A DNA stretch of 64,000 nt from Pelodera strongyloides (Eukaryota > Nematoda > Chromadorea > Rhabditida > Rhabditidae), in NCBI GenBank assembly GCA_036852015.1, contig JAANDG010000358.1, forward strand, positions 1 through 64,000, read 5' to 3'. Every line of letters begins with the position of its first letter. The first letter of the stretch is position 1. The position numbers were made by a program, and so were the translations under genes. Under the pieces are notes generated by a model. That model searched no databases and had not been told where the DNA came from. It was given only the letters and a program-made list of their open reading frames with translations. Below, one piece after another: positions 11,112 to 23,867 of the stretch.

Positions 11112-13650
11112 TTTTATAATCAAACCGAAACGAACGGTAACAAACCTTCAGATAGCTTTATAATCAAACCGAAAACGAACGGTAACAAACCTTCAGGTAG
11201 CTTTATAATGAAACCGAAACGAATGGTAACAAACCTTCAGAAAGCCAGTATCCCCAAGGTACGGTACATGGTAGACCGCTGATCGGGAAAGCTGTCGGGT
11301 AGAGGCAGTTGAGTAGATGAACGAGTGTCTTTATCCGACTGGGCGAATACGGTAATCAAGGATCCGCACGGATAACAGTCAAAGGTCGATGTAGGACATT
11401 GGACATTCACGTTCACTAAAAAGAAACCCGGATTTGAACTCACATTGGTAGAAAAGAAATCCGAAAAACGAACTCAAAAGGAGAGTTGTGAAAAAAAAGT
11501 AGTGAATGGCATTCAAGTCACTAGCATAAACTCGAACAAGTTCTTCACATCTATATGTCATAGAACTTTTAAGTGCACGTTCGCGAAAAGTGGAAAGTGG
11601 AAAAGTTTACTTCAAGTGCACGTTCGCGTTCCATACATAAGCTAAGCAGACATTGAAACTCGCTACAGTAGGAGTGGAAATAAAGGTCTTAGCACGAAGA
11701 CACAAATTGCACCGATTTTTCGTTGAGCGTGAAGGTTTAGATCGGTTTTGCACCGTGCTATACATGGAATTCGGCGAACGTCCACTTCAATTACACTATC
11801 GCACTTTCCATGTTCGCGAACGCGCGCTTGAAAGCTCTATGAGGTAGAAAGTTCTCATGTGTATAAAAGCAACGCACTCCAGATACTGGCTATTTAATGA
11901 CATCCTTCGCGTGGTCCTTAGTGGGGATGACCATCCTGAGTGGAACTTCGTGGGTGGTCGTTGTTGGGTGGTCCTTCTTGGGGATGGCCATCTTGGGTGG
12001 TAAATCCCAGCCGGTACCCTCCTCCACAAGCTGAAATTATTCATAAATAAACGAAAATGTCTTTTACAGAATATGCGGCTTACGGGGCAACAACGAGGGG
12101 AGGACATACTGTAACATGGGGCACGAGTCGCTAGTCGCTAGTCGCTACCCACTACCGCGCAGGACTCAAGTACTGCACAACACGACCTAGACACAATCGA
12201 CATCGAGAACACCTTCGAAGTGCCAAATCCACAGCATTTTACGACCTACGTTCCAGCTTGAAATGTTGGCCGCACATTTTTAGTAGCAGTTTCCTCACAC
12301 TGGCAACATCGCATTAGCAGGAGCTGGTAATGAATAACAAACCTTTACAATGTCAGTTTCTGGTACTAGTAGGTCGCCAAGTTGAAGTGCGAGAAGTAGG
12401 AGAGTGTGTGTGTAGCATTCGGCCGATCAGGAATGACCCAATACAAGAGGACAAACATCAACGATCAAGGTTTACTGAAAAGAAACCCGGATTCGAACTC
12501 ACATTGTTAGAACGGAAATACAAAGTCGAACTCAAAAACGAAGCTATGAAGACAAAAGATAAAATTCAAGCCACTAACACAAATCAACAAATTCTTCACA
12601 CCTATATGATTCGTAGGAACTTCTCGTATGTATAAAAGAAACTTACTCTGGCAGAGAGTGATCGTTTGATGACATCCTTCGCGGGTGGTCTATGCTGGGC
12701 ATCCTGGGTGGTCCCTTCTGGGTGGTACATCCAAGACCGAGTAACTTCATTACACGCTAACATCTGAAACTGATCGCTGCACTAGAATACTTAATCAGGT
12801 ACGAAACATATAGTAACGATGAAAGATGCGACATTCTCCCTTATTCTCCCCCTAGTGCTCTTCTGTAAAGTCTTTGCTTCTGAAGCAACAGCTAATACAC
12901 GATCTTTCTAGGCAAAACGTGTAATGTGAGTGTTAAAGCGAACTACTGGCCGGTTTTTGAAACACATCAAGTAGACCAGCATCCTGTGCAGCTTATGCAA
13001 ATGAACATAAAAAAGAAAAAAATCGAGCTAAATTCGAGCAAATTTGCGTAAAAAATATAAGAATTCAGTTGTCCACGATGCGTTTCAAAAACCGGGCGAT
13101 ATGTCGCTTTAAACCGAAACGAATGATAACAAACCTTCAGCAAGCTAGTTTGTCAGGTACTGTAGGTCGTATTCGGCAATGAAAAGCTGTCAGAGGAGCG
13201 ATTCGCATTTAGGGCCGACTTGGCGAATACGATAATCACGGATGCAGCCAATACAAGATGGACGATCGGCGGAAAACGTTCACTGAAGAAAACCGGTGTT
13301 GGGCTCAGCAGGCTAGAAACTAAATTCAAAATCAACTTCTCTCTAAAAACCCAAAATAAAACATGAAACAAAAATTCGCCAATGAACTCAAAGTTTTATG
13401 ACAACTAATCGACAAAATTCCAATGTGCTGGGTAGAAACTTCTCATACGTATAAAACCAACTTACTCTGGCAGTAACTGTTTGGTGTTCAATGATATTCT
13501 TCCTGGGTGGTCCATCGTGGGTGGTCCATCGTGGATAGTCCTTCCTTGGTGGAAGCGCCCGCCGATGGCACACCTTTCCATTCGACACCGCGGTTTCCGC
13601 TCACTTGAGCAACGCTCCCAGATTTGAGTGTTGTATCTGTAAAAAAACGG
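11112..13650. repeat. Three-fold segmental duplication with short internal tandem copies
   Basis: Segments at about 11.25-12.1, 12.4-12.8 and 13.15-13.65 kb share several landmarks: a GAAACCCGGATT-type block (11423, 12482, diverged at 13275), a GTATAAAA-AACTTACTCTGG block (12629, 13448), and GGTGGTCC-rich exon-like DNA (11911, 12690, 13505). Within 11112-11246 a unit of about 43 bases (TTTATAATCAAACCGAAA...AACAAACCTTCAG) occurs three times; a fourth copy lies at 13104-13145 beside a MITE end. Confidence 0.65.
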
Positions 13651-16600
13651 TATATATTATTGGATATGGAAAAGTTTCTGGAGACAAGAGACCCCCTTAA
13701 CACTACTGTTTAGGTGCTATGCTACATATACCACCTATTTCATTCCGCCGCCGAATATCCTCTGGACTTTACTTTTAAAAGTGATCAATTACTATTGGAA
13801 AGCACTTGGTTGTTGCATTGATCTCCGATTCAAAACAAAGACCAACCGAATAAATAATTCCCATTTCTTTTTATTTTGGAACGTGTCTACTGTCGGGTGG
13901 CTATCAGATGGAAACCGGTCGTCCACAGTGTTTCGGCCTGAAATGAAAATTAACTATCATTGAAAACAACAGAAACAGGTTGTTTACATCAGGCCATATG
14001 TCCCCCAATGTTATAAAAATGACATCTAACAGCCAATCGTTCCGATAATCACACAGTTCCACAATGAAAACAATACAGAAACTTCCATGCCAGTGTATTT
14101 AAACCTTCACACTCTCCCGAACAAACAAGTACCCCACAGAAGTCTCTACATATGTAGAATGTGAAACATTGCGAAAAATCCTCGCAACCCCGATGTTAGT
14201 GACGTGTTTACATCAGTTCTCAACTGCTAGTTTGGTTAGCTTAACACTTAACAATTCCCCCATATCATTTTATAGCCAGTGAGGAGTAGCGTGCACAATG
14301 AAACTAACGGTAGAAAACAACTCAACCATCCATATTTGTTCAATATTAATTATGTAACAAAAATTTCAACCTCTAACGGGCTCAAATTTCAAATCGTAAG
14401 GTCTAGTCGTTGTCAAGGCTTGCTCAAGACAAGGTACAGTCGTCGTTCCATCGTAGGGATCAGTTGTCTAAAGAAGTCAACGATGATGACAATAATTGGA
14501 ACACTGACGAACAGGTGCCTTCACCAGACGGTTGCCACGTTCTTGCGAGTGCACTTTCGCAGACTTTCGCGTCGCGAACCTGGCAAGGACGAGGCGAAGT
14601 TGTCGCACGCCTTTTTTCTTATTCTTTATTCTTTATTCAATTTTCGTTTTATTTTCATGCACCGGTAAGATCAAGTGCCATGCCTTCTATCTTCATTCCA
14701 ACACTCCTATCCGTATGTTATGCCAAAATGTACACCGCCGATCTCAACTGAACCTCGGTAAGCTAAAGAGACTTGGCATGTGTATGGGGATTTAGGGAGC
14801 TTCATGTCCACGCAACTACAGCAAAGCAATCGTGCCTTCTTTAATAAAGTATAATAAAATATAACCGTAACTTATCCGACCTAGTTCGGACTCCTTGAGG
14901 TCCCTGGAGTGGATACTCCAACCCGGAGTTCACGTCAATGTTCTCCAAATTCCAAAATGTGTTCGTTCGAAGCAAAATCCAACGACCGCACCACTCGAAA
15001 CTTGAATACAAACAATACTGCATGTAATCGACTGGCTGAAAACGGGAACATTAAGACAGATATAGGAACCATACGTACTGCATAATTAAAACTACGAGAT
15101 TTCGCTACGAACACTGCAGGCTGAATTTCCAGAAATATACGCATACTGACACGTAAAGACTAAACGAGTGGCAATCCTGTATTAGTTTACTGTACCAAAA
15201 AGTGACGAACATCACTCTATGGAGTGGTTCACATTACATATAACGTGATTGAAACTACGAATTGCCGATGACGCTTTCAAAGTCAAAAGTCCAGATAGAT
15301 ATAGGGAAGGTACGGCATCGTATAGTCCACAATTCTTCTAGCTCAGAAGTGAATGCGGGACGTAGCAGAGTGCTTTACCCCTCATCACATGTTTCCGATT
15401 TAGGGGGCCTATTTCAGTTGCAACGCTACATCACTATCTTACGTATCTTCACCATCCTAACAACAACGGTAGCTCATGAACCCGTTAACATGTGAATAAT
15501 TCTACGAATCTTTTGCCACAATGAAATACGGTGTTCACGGTAATATTTCTGGAATCCCCGGCAACCGGAAGAAAAGTAAGGGACTCTCGCAACGGCGTGG
15601 CCCTGACCCCTTAAATAATAACAACTTCAAAATTCTTCAAATTGTTTAAAACTCAAGCTGACCAATGTCAAATAGGTTGCTATCGAATAGCTGGGCAGTT
15701 CCTTGATACGTTGAGGTGTAGTAGAGAAACCATTTGTTCCCTAGAAGCCGTTGGCAGCACTTCCAAATTTGAAGCCTTACATCACTCCGCGTAATCGGCT
15801 GAAATGAAAACTAAAAGTAAAATCCAGGATTCAATCAATTCGAACACATGCAGTTTTGCATGCCTGTGAGATTGCGCTTCGATTACTTTAAAGCAGATAT
15901 GAATTTGCAGGAACACAAGCAAACGTCATTTGTATAGTACTAGTGATAAAGACGCAGTGGTGAGTGGCGAACCAATACGAAATACTAGTTTAGTGCTAAC
16001 AGAGCGTCAAGGCAGCACTCTTATATTTTCATAATCTGAATGAAACAAAAGTTAATCATGGATAGAATAAGTCACAGGAGTTGAGTGGAGATACGGTTAT
16101 AGTCGTGGCAGAAGCTCAGGAGTGAGTTTGGACTTTCTTCAAGAGTTTTGCATGTTCATAATGTAATTGACACATAGTGAAGTGCCATCGCTAGCAGAAG
16201 TAACAGTAATTCTTGGTTATAAGAGGTGAGCTAAGAAGTTGAGACTGTTGAGACACCCTTTCTACATGCAATTAACAATGGCTGCACATAAAGCGTCCCC
16301 TGATAGGTAAAGAGAATATTTCCACATATTGATGTTGATTCATACAAAATACGCCTCACAATCTTCACAAACTGACCAAGGTCAACGATGTTTCTATCCT
16401 GGTAGCCGGGAGGTTGGGGCGAAACGGCGAGCTCCTTACCACGTTGAGGTGTAGCAGACAGGAAGACACAAATGCCCATTGTTCCCTTGCAATATTTCCA
16501 AAGAGAACGCCCACGCAATCGACCGACTGAAAATTGAAACACTAAGTCTGCTTCCAAATATTATGAAAAACGTATTAAACATCACTATACAGAGTTTTTT

Positions 16601-19600
16601 TTATTTCGCATTTATAACGGAACTGAAGCATGACGAAAACTGTCATCGCAACACTGATCATCATGAGTGTGGCTGCACTGCAAACAAAAAGTCCCGCGAT
16701 AAATGGTTAAGAAAAAGGTTCAAGATGTAAATGGTTAAGAGAAAGGTTCAAGATATTCATTCACTTGAGAGCTCAAACAGACAGCTCAATCCTACAGTAA
16801 CCAGTGCAGTACCGATCCTTTCGGAAAGGCGCGAATCCAAAGCAACAAAACATGCTTGAAAAAGCTTCACAAACTGACCAAAATTAACGTCAATGCTATC
16901 GGGCAGCCGGGCGGTTAGGGCGACCTCCTTGATACGTTAATGTATTGCTGTCAACACGGTTAATTTGTTCTCCATGCATGACTTCTAACATCTCCAACTT
17001 GTTAATAGAACATGCCACGCCATCGATCGACTGAAAATAGAAGCAAAAGTCAAATATAGACGTGTCAGCACCTTGCAAGGCGTGCACGAGCTTAAAATTT
17101 AACGATTTGAAAATTGAGCGTAACTGTAACCAGCCTAGCAACCATTGTAGTGACCTTACAAGGTGCACCTTTTTATTTTGACTGCAAAAATTCATGCACA
17201 CACCGAGTATTTACACTGCACAATGTACTACAAGGTAGCCTTGATATACCACCGAGTGAGTGCGCCGCCAACCCATGACTTGCTTCATCTGCACCCAAAG
17301 GCCAGTAACAATTGAACGTCACCCTCTTAGGCGGTGTTTACATACCAATATCCAAGCAGAAACATGGTGAAAACTGCTATCGAAAACACAAAACACTGAG
17401 CTTTGTGAGTCACTCAAAACTACCAATCTGACAGCTCAAAATTACAGTACCCAACACAGTACCAATGAAAGGTGAGAATTCAGAACAGCAACGCAAAACC
17501 AGGCCTACGAACGGCTATCATATTACTTATGATTTGAAAGTAGGAGAAACTACTGATAGACATCCACTACACCATTTATAACAGTAGTCCTTGGTTGTAA
17601 TAGTAGTTGTATTATTCCTTTCTACAAATATAAAAAAGCTCACACGGTTCCTGGTTCACAGGTTCACGGTTCCTGATAATCAGAGGCCAATTGTGGTAGT
17701 CCGGAGTCGTTCCTCGAACTTCCGACAGCATCTTTGAGAACACTAAATTAAAAGCACAATAAAAAGCGTTGGGATATAAATAAAGTGTTACGTGTTACCC
17801 ATCGTAAAATTATCCGCTGATGCTGGACGCTGCACCCAACATTCTAGTTTCGCTAGCATTCTGGTTTCATTAGTTAAAAAGATAACTCGATAACGCCTTA
17901 ACATCAATCTTCAGTAGTTCTACGTATTTCATAATATAATGAAACATGGTGAAAAGGCCCATTAACTGTCAAAATTATTGCACCCACCCATAGGAAAAAT
18001 GTAAAAAAAAACATTCAACCCACATGGTTCAAATACCTCTGCCGCTTATCCCCTTGGTTTCGGACGGAGTCGAGCAGAATAGAGCAGGATGAGGATCCCC
18101 CGAAGCCGCAACCAGAGCTTCTGACATCACAACGTTGAGAACTCTGAACTGGGGATGATTAGCGGTGTCGACGCGAGTCATCTTTTGACAAACGAAAATA
18201 GAATGTTAGCGACACTACAATGATGGATGCAGCACCCAGCATAGAAAAGTATTATAAACATGAGTTCCTACCAATGAAGTGAATACATTGACCCGTGAAC
18301 ATTCAGTTTTCGGTTTAGCCAAATCTAGTCTGATGATGAGGCATAATTCAGGCAATTTTGGGTGGGGTATACCATTAGGTACGCATAGAAGATTTCAGTT
18401 GGAATTTGGAAGGCCCCTTCTAGTAGAATATGATTACCTAAAGCTACAACTGATCCTACTTCTCTTGGAAGATAAAACCGATTACTAAGCTTGAAGCTCT
18501 TTCCTCAAACCAGTCATAATTCACAATATAAAAAATTCAGATGCAGAAGCATCATGTTTCACCAACATTATTTTACGACACATATGGAGAGATCTCTAGT
18601 CGTATTTTTCATTCTGCATCGCTAGGAGATTAAACTTATTTAGGGTTCTCTTGGTCTGCTCATATTCTTGTAGAATTCTAATTAAGATTTAACCTTATAC
18701 CATTTAGAATATGTAAACTTTAGGTGTTATGACCTACGGTGCAGCCACCGCAATGTTATTACCAAAAACAATCACTTGCCGTACTTATTTGAAATCGTCA
18801 ATCAAGGAAGAATAGAGATTAAATGATAAATAATAAGAATTACCTCGACAAGGGAACGGACTTCGGGACTTTCGCCGGTTTACACCACTTTAGTGGCTAG
18901 AGCTTCCAGGCCAGTGTCAGCGCGCAGAGCTGCACAACAACGATGAGCTCCACAAGTGCCCATCTTCTCTGTCAGAAACTGAAAGGAAATTCGATTTAGA
19001 TCCTACAATAATCACCGTCCGAAGAAAACAGAGGCCGTATTCACCACTCCGTTTACCCCTGGAGAAAACTGTCTCTCGGAGAAAATTTATCTAGAAAGCG
19101 AGATTATGTCACAAAATTTGCATTCACCACTCACTCTCCTTCCCGAAAAATGCGTTCCAAAATTTTTGTCTCTAGAGAAATGTTTACCCTTGAGTGGTGA
19201 ATACGGCCTCAGTTTATTTACTTATGTGATGCGAACACGTACGAACAGAAAACTACAAAGTGAACACAGTAATTCCGACATAAAACCAGCAAATGACATT
19301 TTCAAACGTGTCTTTTTATCAGGTCAAAGCGAGCGCTTGAGGAGTCGAGATAGCTTTGAAAGATACAAAAATAAACAAACCTTCATCACATCCAACAGGA
19401 GCCATGTGATCGTCTCAGCGTTGAAGAACAACTCGTCGTGGTCCTGCCCGGTGCCCTCGAAGTTACGGTAGTACCGACTCTGTCTGAAAGAAACATCACG
19501 TTTTGAAAGCCAGACAACTTCTGAACACAGTGTCAAAATTAGTGAAAGCTGAAAACATATTATTGTCTATCCCAGTATGTTTCTTCACACAACACAACGG

Positions 19601-22350
19601 AACAGCATAACGCGACATCATATTTAAGAGGTTGTAATGACTTCACGTGGGTAATACACGAGAAAACATATCCCACGTTGGCATGCAGTTGATGCATAGC
19701 ATAAAACACCCCGCCAAATGCGGACGATCACCTCCCGATCCGTAATGCATTGTATGCAAATTGGTCTAAATCAGTCTAAATCACCTCCCGACCCATAATG
19801 CATGATATGCAAATTAGTCTAAATCACCTCCTCAAAATTTTGAGATGCGGACCTAATTTGTTCCCAGAGTTGATGGAGAGATTACGTACACCAGCGACAT
19901 TCATAAATAAACACACTTTCACGACATCTAAGGGGACTCTGCAGTTGAATGGCCCTGTCCACCTGCGAGCAGCAGTGATCGTGTCAGCTCCTCGAAGGTC
20001 TAAGGACGAAGGTACGGTAGGGCAGAAGATGTCTGAAACATCACGTTAAAATTTGCCAAAGGATAACAAAACGGGGGAAATGTTATTTCACAGCAACCGG
20101 GAAGTTAACCGTGATTATTAGTTAACCTAGACTCCAAAAACAAAGGGACAAGTAGTAAACAGTCGAACTGTGGTCGTTCTTAGCTTGTTTCTACACAAAC
20201 ATTATCCAACAATTGACCACTCTACAATTTGGGACCGCATTCGACCCGTCTACTTTTTGTCTACCGCTCCCTCGTCCTTCGCACAACACAATGGAACGAC
20301 CATATTATACCATATCATATGCCATATACGAGTAGAAATTTGCAATCTATGAAGGAATTGAGAAACCGTTAGTAAAAGATAAAAATTAATGAATAATCCA
20401 CTACCTCGACAAAGGAACGGTCTTCGGGATCTTAGACGAGTTGCAAAACTGCGTGGACGAAACAGAGAACAACGACGAGTTCGCGAGTTCCACATTGTTC
20501 GGTCCTCCACGTCACAATCTGAAAGTCTGGAATAAAACTTCGCGATTTAGATGCAGACCCTGTTCAATATGGATACGACTCTTGTCTTTTTGAAGGAGGT
20601 ACCGTACCACCGACATACACGTGATTCAGACACAAAACCAGCCCCAATGACATTTTCAAAAGTGCCTTTTTATCAAAGCGAGCGCTTGAGGGGTCGAGAT
20701 AGCTTTGAAAGATACACAAATAAACAAACCTTCATCACATCCAACAGGAGTCTTGTGGTAGTCTCAGGACTGAAGAACAGCTTCGTGGTCGTGCCCGGTG
20801 CCCTCTGTCCTCGAAGTTACAGTAGTACAGACTCTGTCTGAAACATCACGTTATGAAACCCAGAAAACTTCTGAACAGAGTGTCAAAATTAGTGAAAGCT
20901 GAAAACTTATTACTGTCTACCGCAATCTGTTTCTTCACATAACACATAACGCGATACGATATTTAAGTGTGGGTATGGTTTTCACATGTGAGAATTACGC
21001 CTGGAAACCTGTCCCCACGTCGGCATGCAGGTTCAGAACAGGCGGAGAGATTCACAGATCATGTGCAACATTCGTAAATAAACTCACTATCACGACATCT
21101 ATCCAGAGTTTGCTCGGCGGCGGTCATGTCCCTGTGCGCATCGTCGCGCGAGCTGCCCTCGAAGGTACGGTGAAACAGACTGTGCCTGAAACATCTATCC
21201 TTTACGAACAGACTCAGCACTTCTGCGCGTAATGTCAGATGATGATTGGAGAACAAAACCTTCTCCACCGGATAGTTAACTGTGAGTGAAAATGAACGTT
21301 GTGCTGTCACAAAAGTAAAAAAAAAAAGCTAAAGTAAACACCGAGTTAGACCCTGCCGACATAGGATATACGGCGGTGGGAGATTGACCGAAGATCTCAA
21401 ACATGGTGAACACAGACAGTAATTCAGTGATCCAGTCACAAAAACAAGCCCCATTGACATTTTCAAAAATGCTTTTTTTTTATCAGGCCAAAGAGAGTAC
21501 TTGAGGAGTTATATCTTTACAAGTTTGGCAAATAAACCAACTTTCATTACATCCGACGGAGGTTGGGACACTGCGCTTTGCTCGGGAGTACAACACTGTC
21601 ATATGCCCATCCGCATACCGCCGTGGTCGGGTGGTCGTGCCGGCTGATCTCGAAGTTATGGTAGGGCAGAATGTGCCTGAAAGATCACGCCATAAAATCA
21701 GATCCAGACGACTACTGAATCTTAAACAAACCGTCAGTTTTTTCCTCTTTCACTACATGAGCATGAAATATATCCATATACGAATGACAGTCACTTCTTA
21801 GTTATTCTACTGTTCGTATTTTACGTATTTTCCCCCGATTTCATTGTTGCACCATACAACAGAACGCAATACACATAACTGGATTTCTCAAACAAACTTG
21901 ACGCTTAGCTGACGGTCAAATGACATTAGAAGTTTAGAAGACTAGGCGAAAACATACCTAGACGACACAATTCAGCGGGCATATGAACATAGATTATAGT
22001 AGGCGTGTGAACGTCCTGGACGCCGGCACAAGTTGCGCCCCAGCCTACGATGCAAAGCACGAATGGTCGAGTCCTGCAACTAAGGAATAAATGATTAGGG
22101 TTTAAGTAGTTAGTGCTCACAAACAAAGTTGAGATCTTACTCAAAAGGGCAATACAACTTTGCGTCGCAACAGAAGAAACCCCACGTCATCAACCACCGC
22201 CAGTCAAAAGAGAAAGTTTCTCTGGTACACTGGAGCTTTTGAATTTGAATACAAGACATAAAGTGCGGCGGTAACTAAAAAGCAGTCAACTTACCTATTG
22301 ACTTCTCTTTGATTGTTTGTCAACTGAACTCCCATCCTTGCAGCTTCCAT
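11918..22350 (-). CDS. Candidate secreted-protein gene with many phase-1 exon cassettes
   Basis: Exon 22350-22295 begins with ATG (MEAARMGVQLTNNQREVN) and has a GTAAGT donor. Its phase-2 end fits 22079-21958, which encodes a hydrophobic signal-like run (RPFVLCIVGWGATCAGV) and ends in phase 1. Further cassettes enter in phase 1: 21676-21542 (45 codons, open), 20518-20405 (37 codons, open), 20032-19917 (38 codons, ends in phase 0), 18148-18037 (36 codons, ends in phase 2) and 16526-16440 (28 codons, open). An end exon at 12030-11918 carries TQDGHP repeats and a stop. Other copies of the same cassettes (about 21.1, 20.8, 19.4, 18.9, 17.0 and 15.8 kb) hold stops or frameshifts. I recognise no family. 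Exon choice is mine, no single full-length mRNA is proven, and random open frames of 30-45 codons occur, so coding status is uncertain. Confidence 0.38.
12933..13112. mobile_element. MITE, family with CCGGCCGG-type termini, copy 1
   Basis: Terminal inverted repeats TTAAAGCG...CCGGTTTTTGAAACACATC and GATGCGTTTCAAAAACCGG...CGCTTTAA flank an AT-rich core containing AAAATCGAGCTAAATTCGAGC. The same ends and core recur at 53.6, 55.1 and 56.0 kb. Confidence 0.7.
14410..14751 (+). CDS. Candidate coding stretch on the + strand, no recognised product
   Basis: An open frame of 113 codons has a protein-like first half (RLAQDKVQSSFHRRDQLSKE, then DDDNNWNTDEQVPSPDG and SRTWQGRGEVVARL), followed by a T-rich part that looks non-coding. 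A donor-like GTGCCT lies after NTDEQ. The GC content of 14400-14610 is well above that of its flanks. It lies opposite the - strand cassette locus. It could be an exon, a decayed mobile-element fragment or chance. Confidence 0.28.
   Translation: MSRLAQDKVQSSFHRRDQLSKEVNDDDNNWNTDEQVPSPDGCHVLASALSQTFASRTWQGRGEVVARLFSYSLFFIQFSFYFHAPVRSSAMPSIFIPTLLSVCYAKMYTADLN
14840..17205 (-). repeat. Degenerate tandem copies of a 0.5-0.7 kb unit
   Basis: Blocks at about 15640-15812, 16370-16530 and 16870-17035 share, on the - strand, an acceptor TTTCAG followed by a GTCGAT-like start, then the sequences CTCAACGT and TTGACNTTGGTCAG; a more diverged copy starts at 15045. Intron pieces such as ACAGCTCAAT-CTACAGTA near 16778 recur near 17438. 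The block at 16526-16440 is open with symmetric phase-1 ends; the others are interrupted. Confidence 0.55.
18837..21690 (-). repeat. Tandem array of exon-like cassettes (at least five copies of one type, two of another)
   Basis: Five related blocks end at the same acceptor pattern (TTTCAG; + strand CTGAAA near 21678, 21187, 20839, 20034 and 19485). Each continues into a block related to the - strand sequence CCGTAACTTCGAGG and a donor followed by a TTTATTT stretch. A second type, at 20518-20405 and 18978-18844, shares the end CGTTCC-TTGTCGAG before its donor. Flanking intron sequence is duplicated too: the stretch around 19261-19400 closely matches 20631-20750. The copies differ by short indels that break any common reading frame. 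Confidence 0.7.
19032..19209. mobile_element. MITE with GGCCGTATTCACCACTC termini
   Basis: Left AGGCCGTATTCACCACTC and right GAGTGGTGAATACGGCCT are exact inverted ends of 18 bases; both are flanked by CAG, a likely 3-base target duplication. Further inverted matches lie inside (TTTACCC-TGGAGAAA / TTTCTC-TA). It sits between cassettes of the - strand array. Confidence 0.75.
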
Positions 22351-23219
22351 CCATTCAGAACTTGTTTCGATCAAACATCACGGATGTCTGCTGTACTGTA
22401 GCAATCGTTTTCCACATCAACTAAAATACTCTTACATAAGCGAGAGAAAAAAACTATCCAACGAGTCCTGAATATCTCATACATACTCAAACATTTCAAA
22501 GCAAGTAAAATGCACTCACTGCACGAGAAATCAACCGATAACCAAAAAATTCAATTTCAATTTCAAGAGCTACTAACAGTTCCTACCCGAGGCGAGGCGG
22601 CCAATGGACCACCCACGTTGCTCACCACCCAGGGGAACAATGCGGCTCTCGCGGCAAAAGAAATCACGGAAGTTGATCTCTAAAGAATACAGAAAATAGA
22701 CCCAGGAGACAAAATCAAGCAGAACCGGTAGCTGATACGGTAGGTGACAAATGACAAGTGCCAAATGAGAACTCTTTGGAGAACCATAAACCTAGTAGCG
22801 TGATTACCACAAATATTTAATCCCTCCAATTTCAACTATTAAGAAGTAAAAATGTAAACCCATACCCTCAAAATGACGTAGATCCTAGCACAATACTAAA
22901 TAGCCAGTCACCCGATCGAGTAGCCAGAGTGCCTACATAGTCGACCCTGCTTTTATACCTGCAACAAATAAAATTACAGTGTACGGAAGACTCGTCCTAA
23001 GCCTAAATAGCAATCGTAGATGAAAAAAAATGACAATCGAACAAACAATAAAAGAGACCCTGAAATAATAAATTAATTAAAGGAACAACCACATTGACTT
23101 TTATCCCTGAAATGAACGATTAGTGATTTGAGCGGCTTTAAGAGCTCGCTAAAAAGAGAAATTGAGACGAATTTTAGTGGCTTTAAGAGCGCATAAAAGA
23201 TACAAAAAACTAATGCCCC

Positions 23220-23815
23220 TCAATGACCTGAAAAGGATTAGAAGTGTCCGGAAGCCGGGTTGGGATACACCTGATGGGGGGAACCGGAGCGGTCCCCCTA
23301 CCCAGGGCGCACCCAACCGGCTGCCGAGCGGACCAAGGAGCGGACCTGAAAAGGGTTGCTGTCCCAACTCGGGACAGCATCAAGGATCTGAAAGGGGAGA
23401 TTAGTCTGATTAGAGTTGTCATGTATTAGATAGTGATCCACTACCTCATACACAACAACCCCTTGAACCCAGGTTGGGTGAAAACCCCGCCCCTTTTGCC
23501 GTTGGCCAGCGGGTGGCCCCTACGCCTAACATAGGCAAGCCCAGGAGCCTGATTGGGGCGCACCTGATATGGGATACCAAAATGGCCCCCCACACCAGAT
23601 GTACCAAATCAAACCCTGCCAGCACAATGCTAGAAGTTAATTTCTTCAGCCAATCTACAGTCTCAATTAGGACCACCGACAAGTAACTAACGCGCACATC
23701 ATCTAGTCTACATGTTTTTTCTTCTTGTTCGAAATTACCCCCAAGCGCACTTGTCCATCTCTCAACTGTTCGCTCCCATAAAAACACAGGATTAGCTAGT
23801 GGGCAATGAAAATGC
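23220..23815 (-). repeat. Dispersed repeat copy A (partner at 48.07-48.61 kb, opposite orientation)
   Basis: Read on the - strand this block matches 48068-48605 for about 0.55 kb, from GCCCACTA...GCTAATCCTGTGTT through GGGGGTAATTTC, TAATTGAG, GGATTTGGTACATCT and GGGACAGCATCAAGGATCTG (complement) to the common limit CCGGAAGCC-GG. It has an open - strand frame (23787-23446) with a protein-like start (ERTVERWTSALGGNF), which in the other copy is broken. Probably an old transposable element. Confidence 0.7.
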
Positions 23816-23867
23816 TTAGGTTAGAGTTCAAAATCCTGTGAAGTACTGTACTTTACTAAATCTCTTT

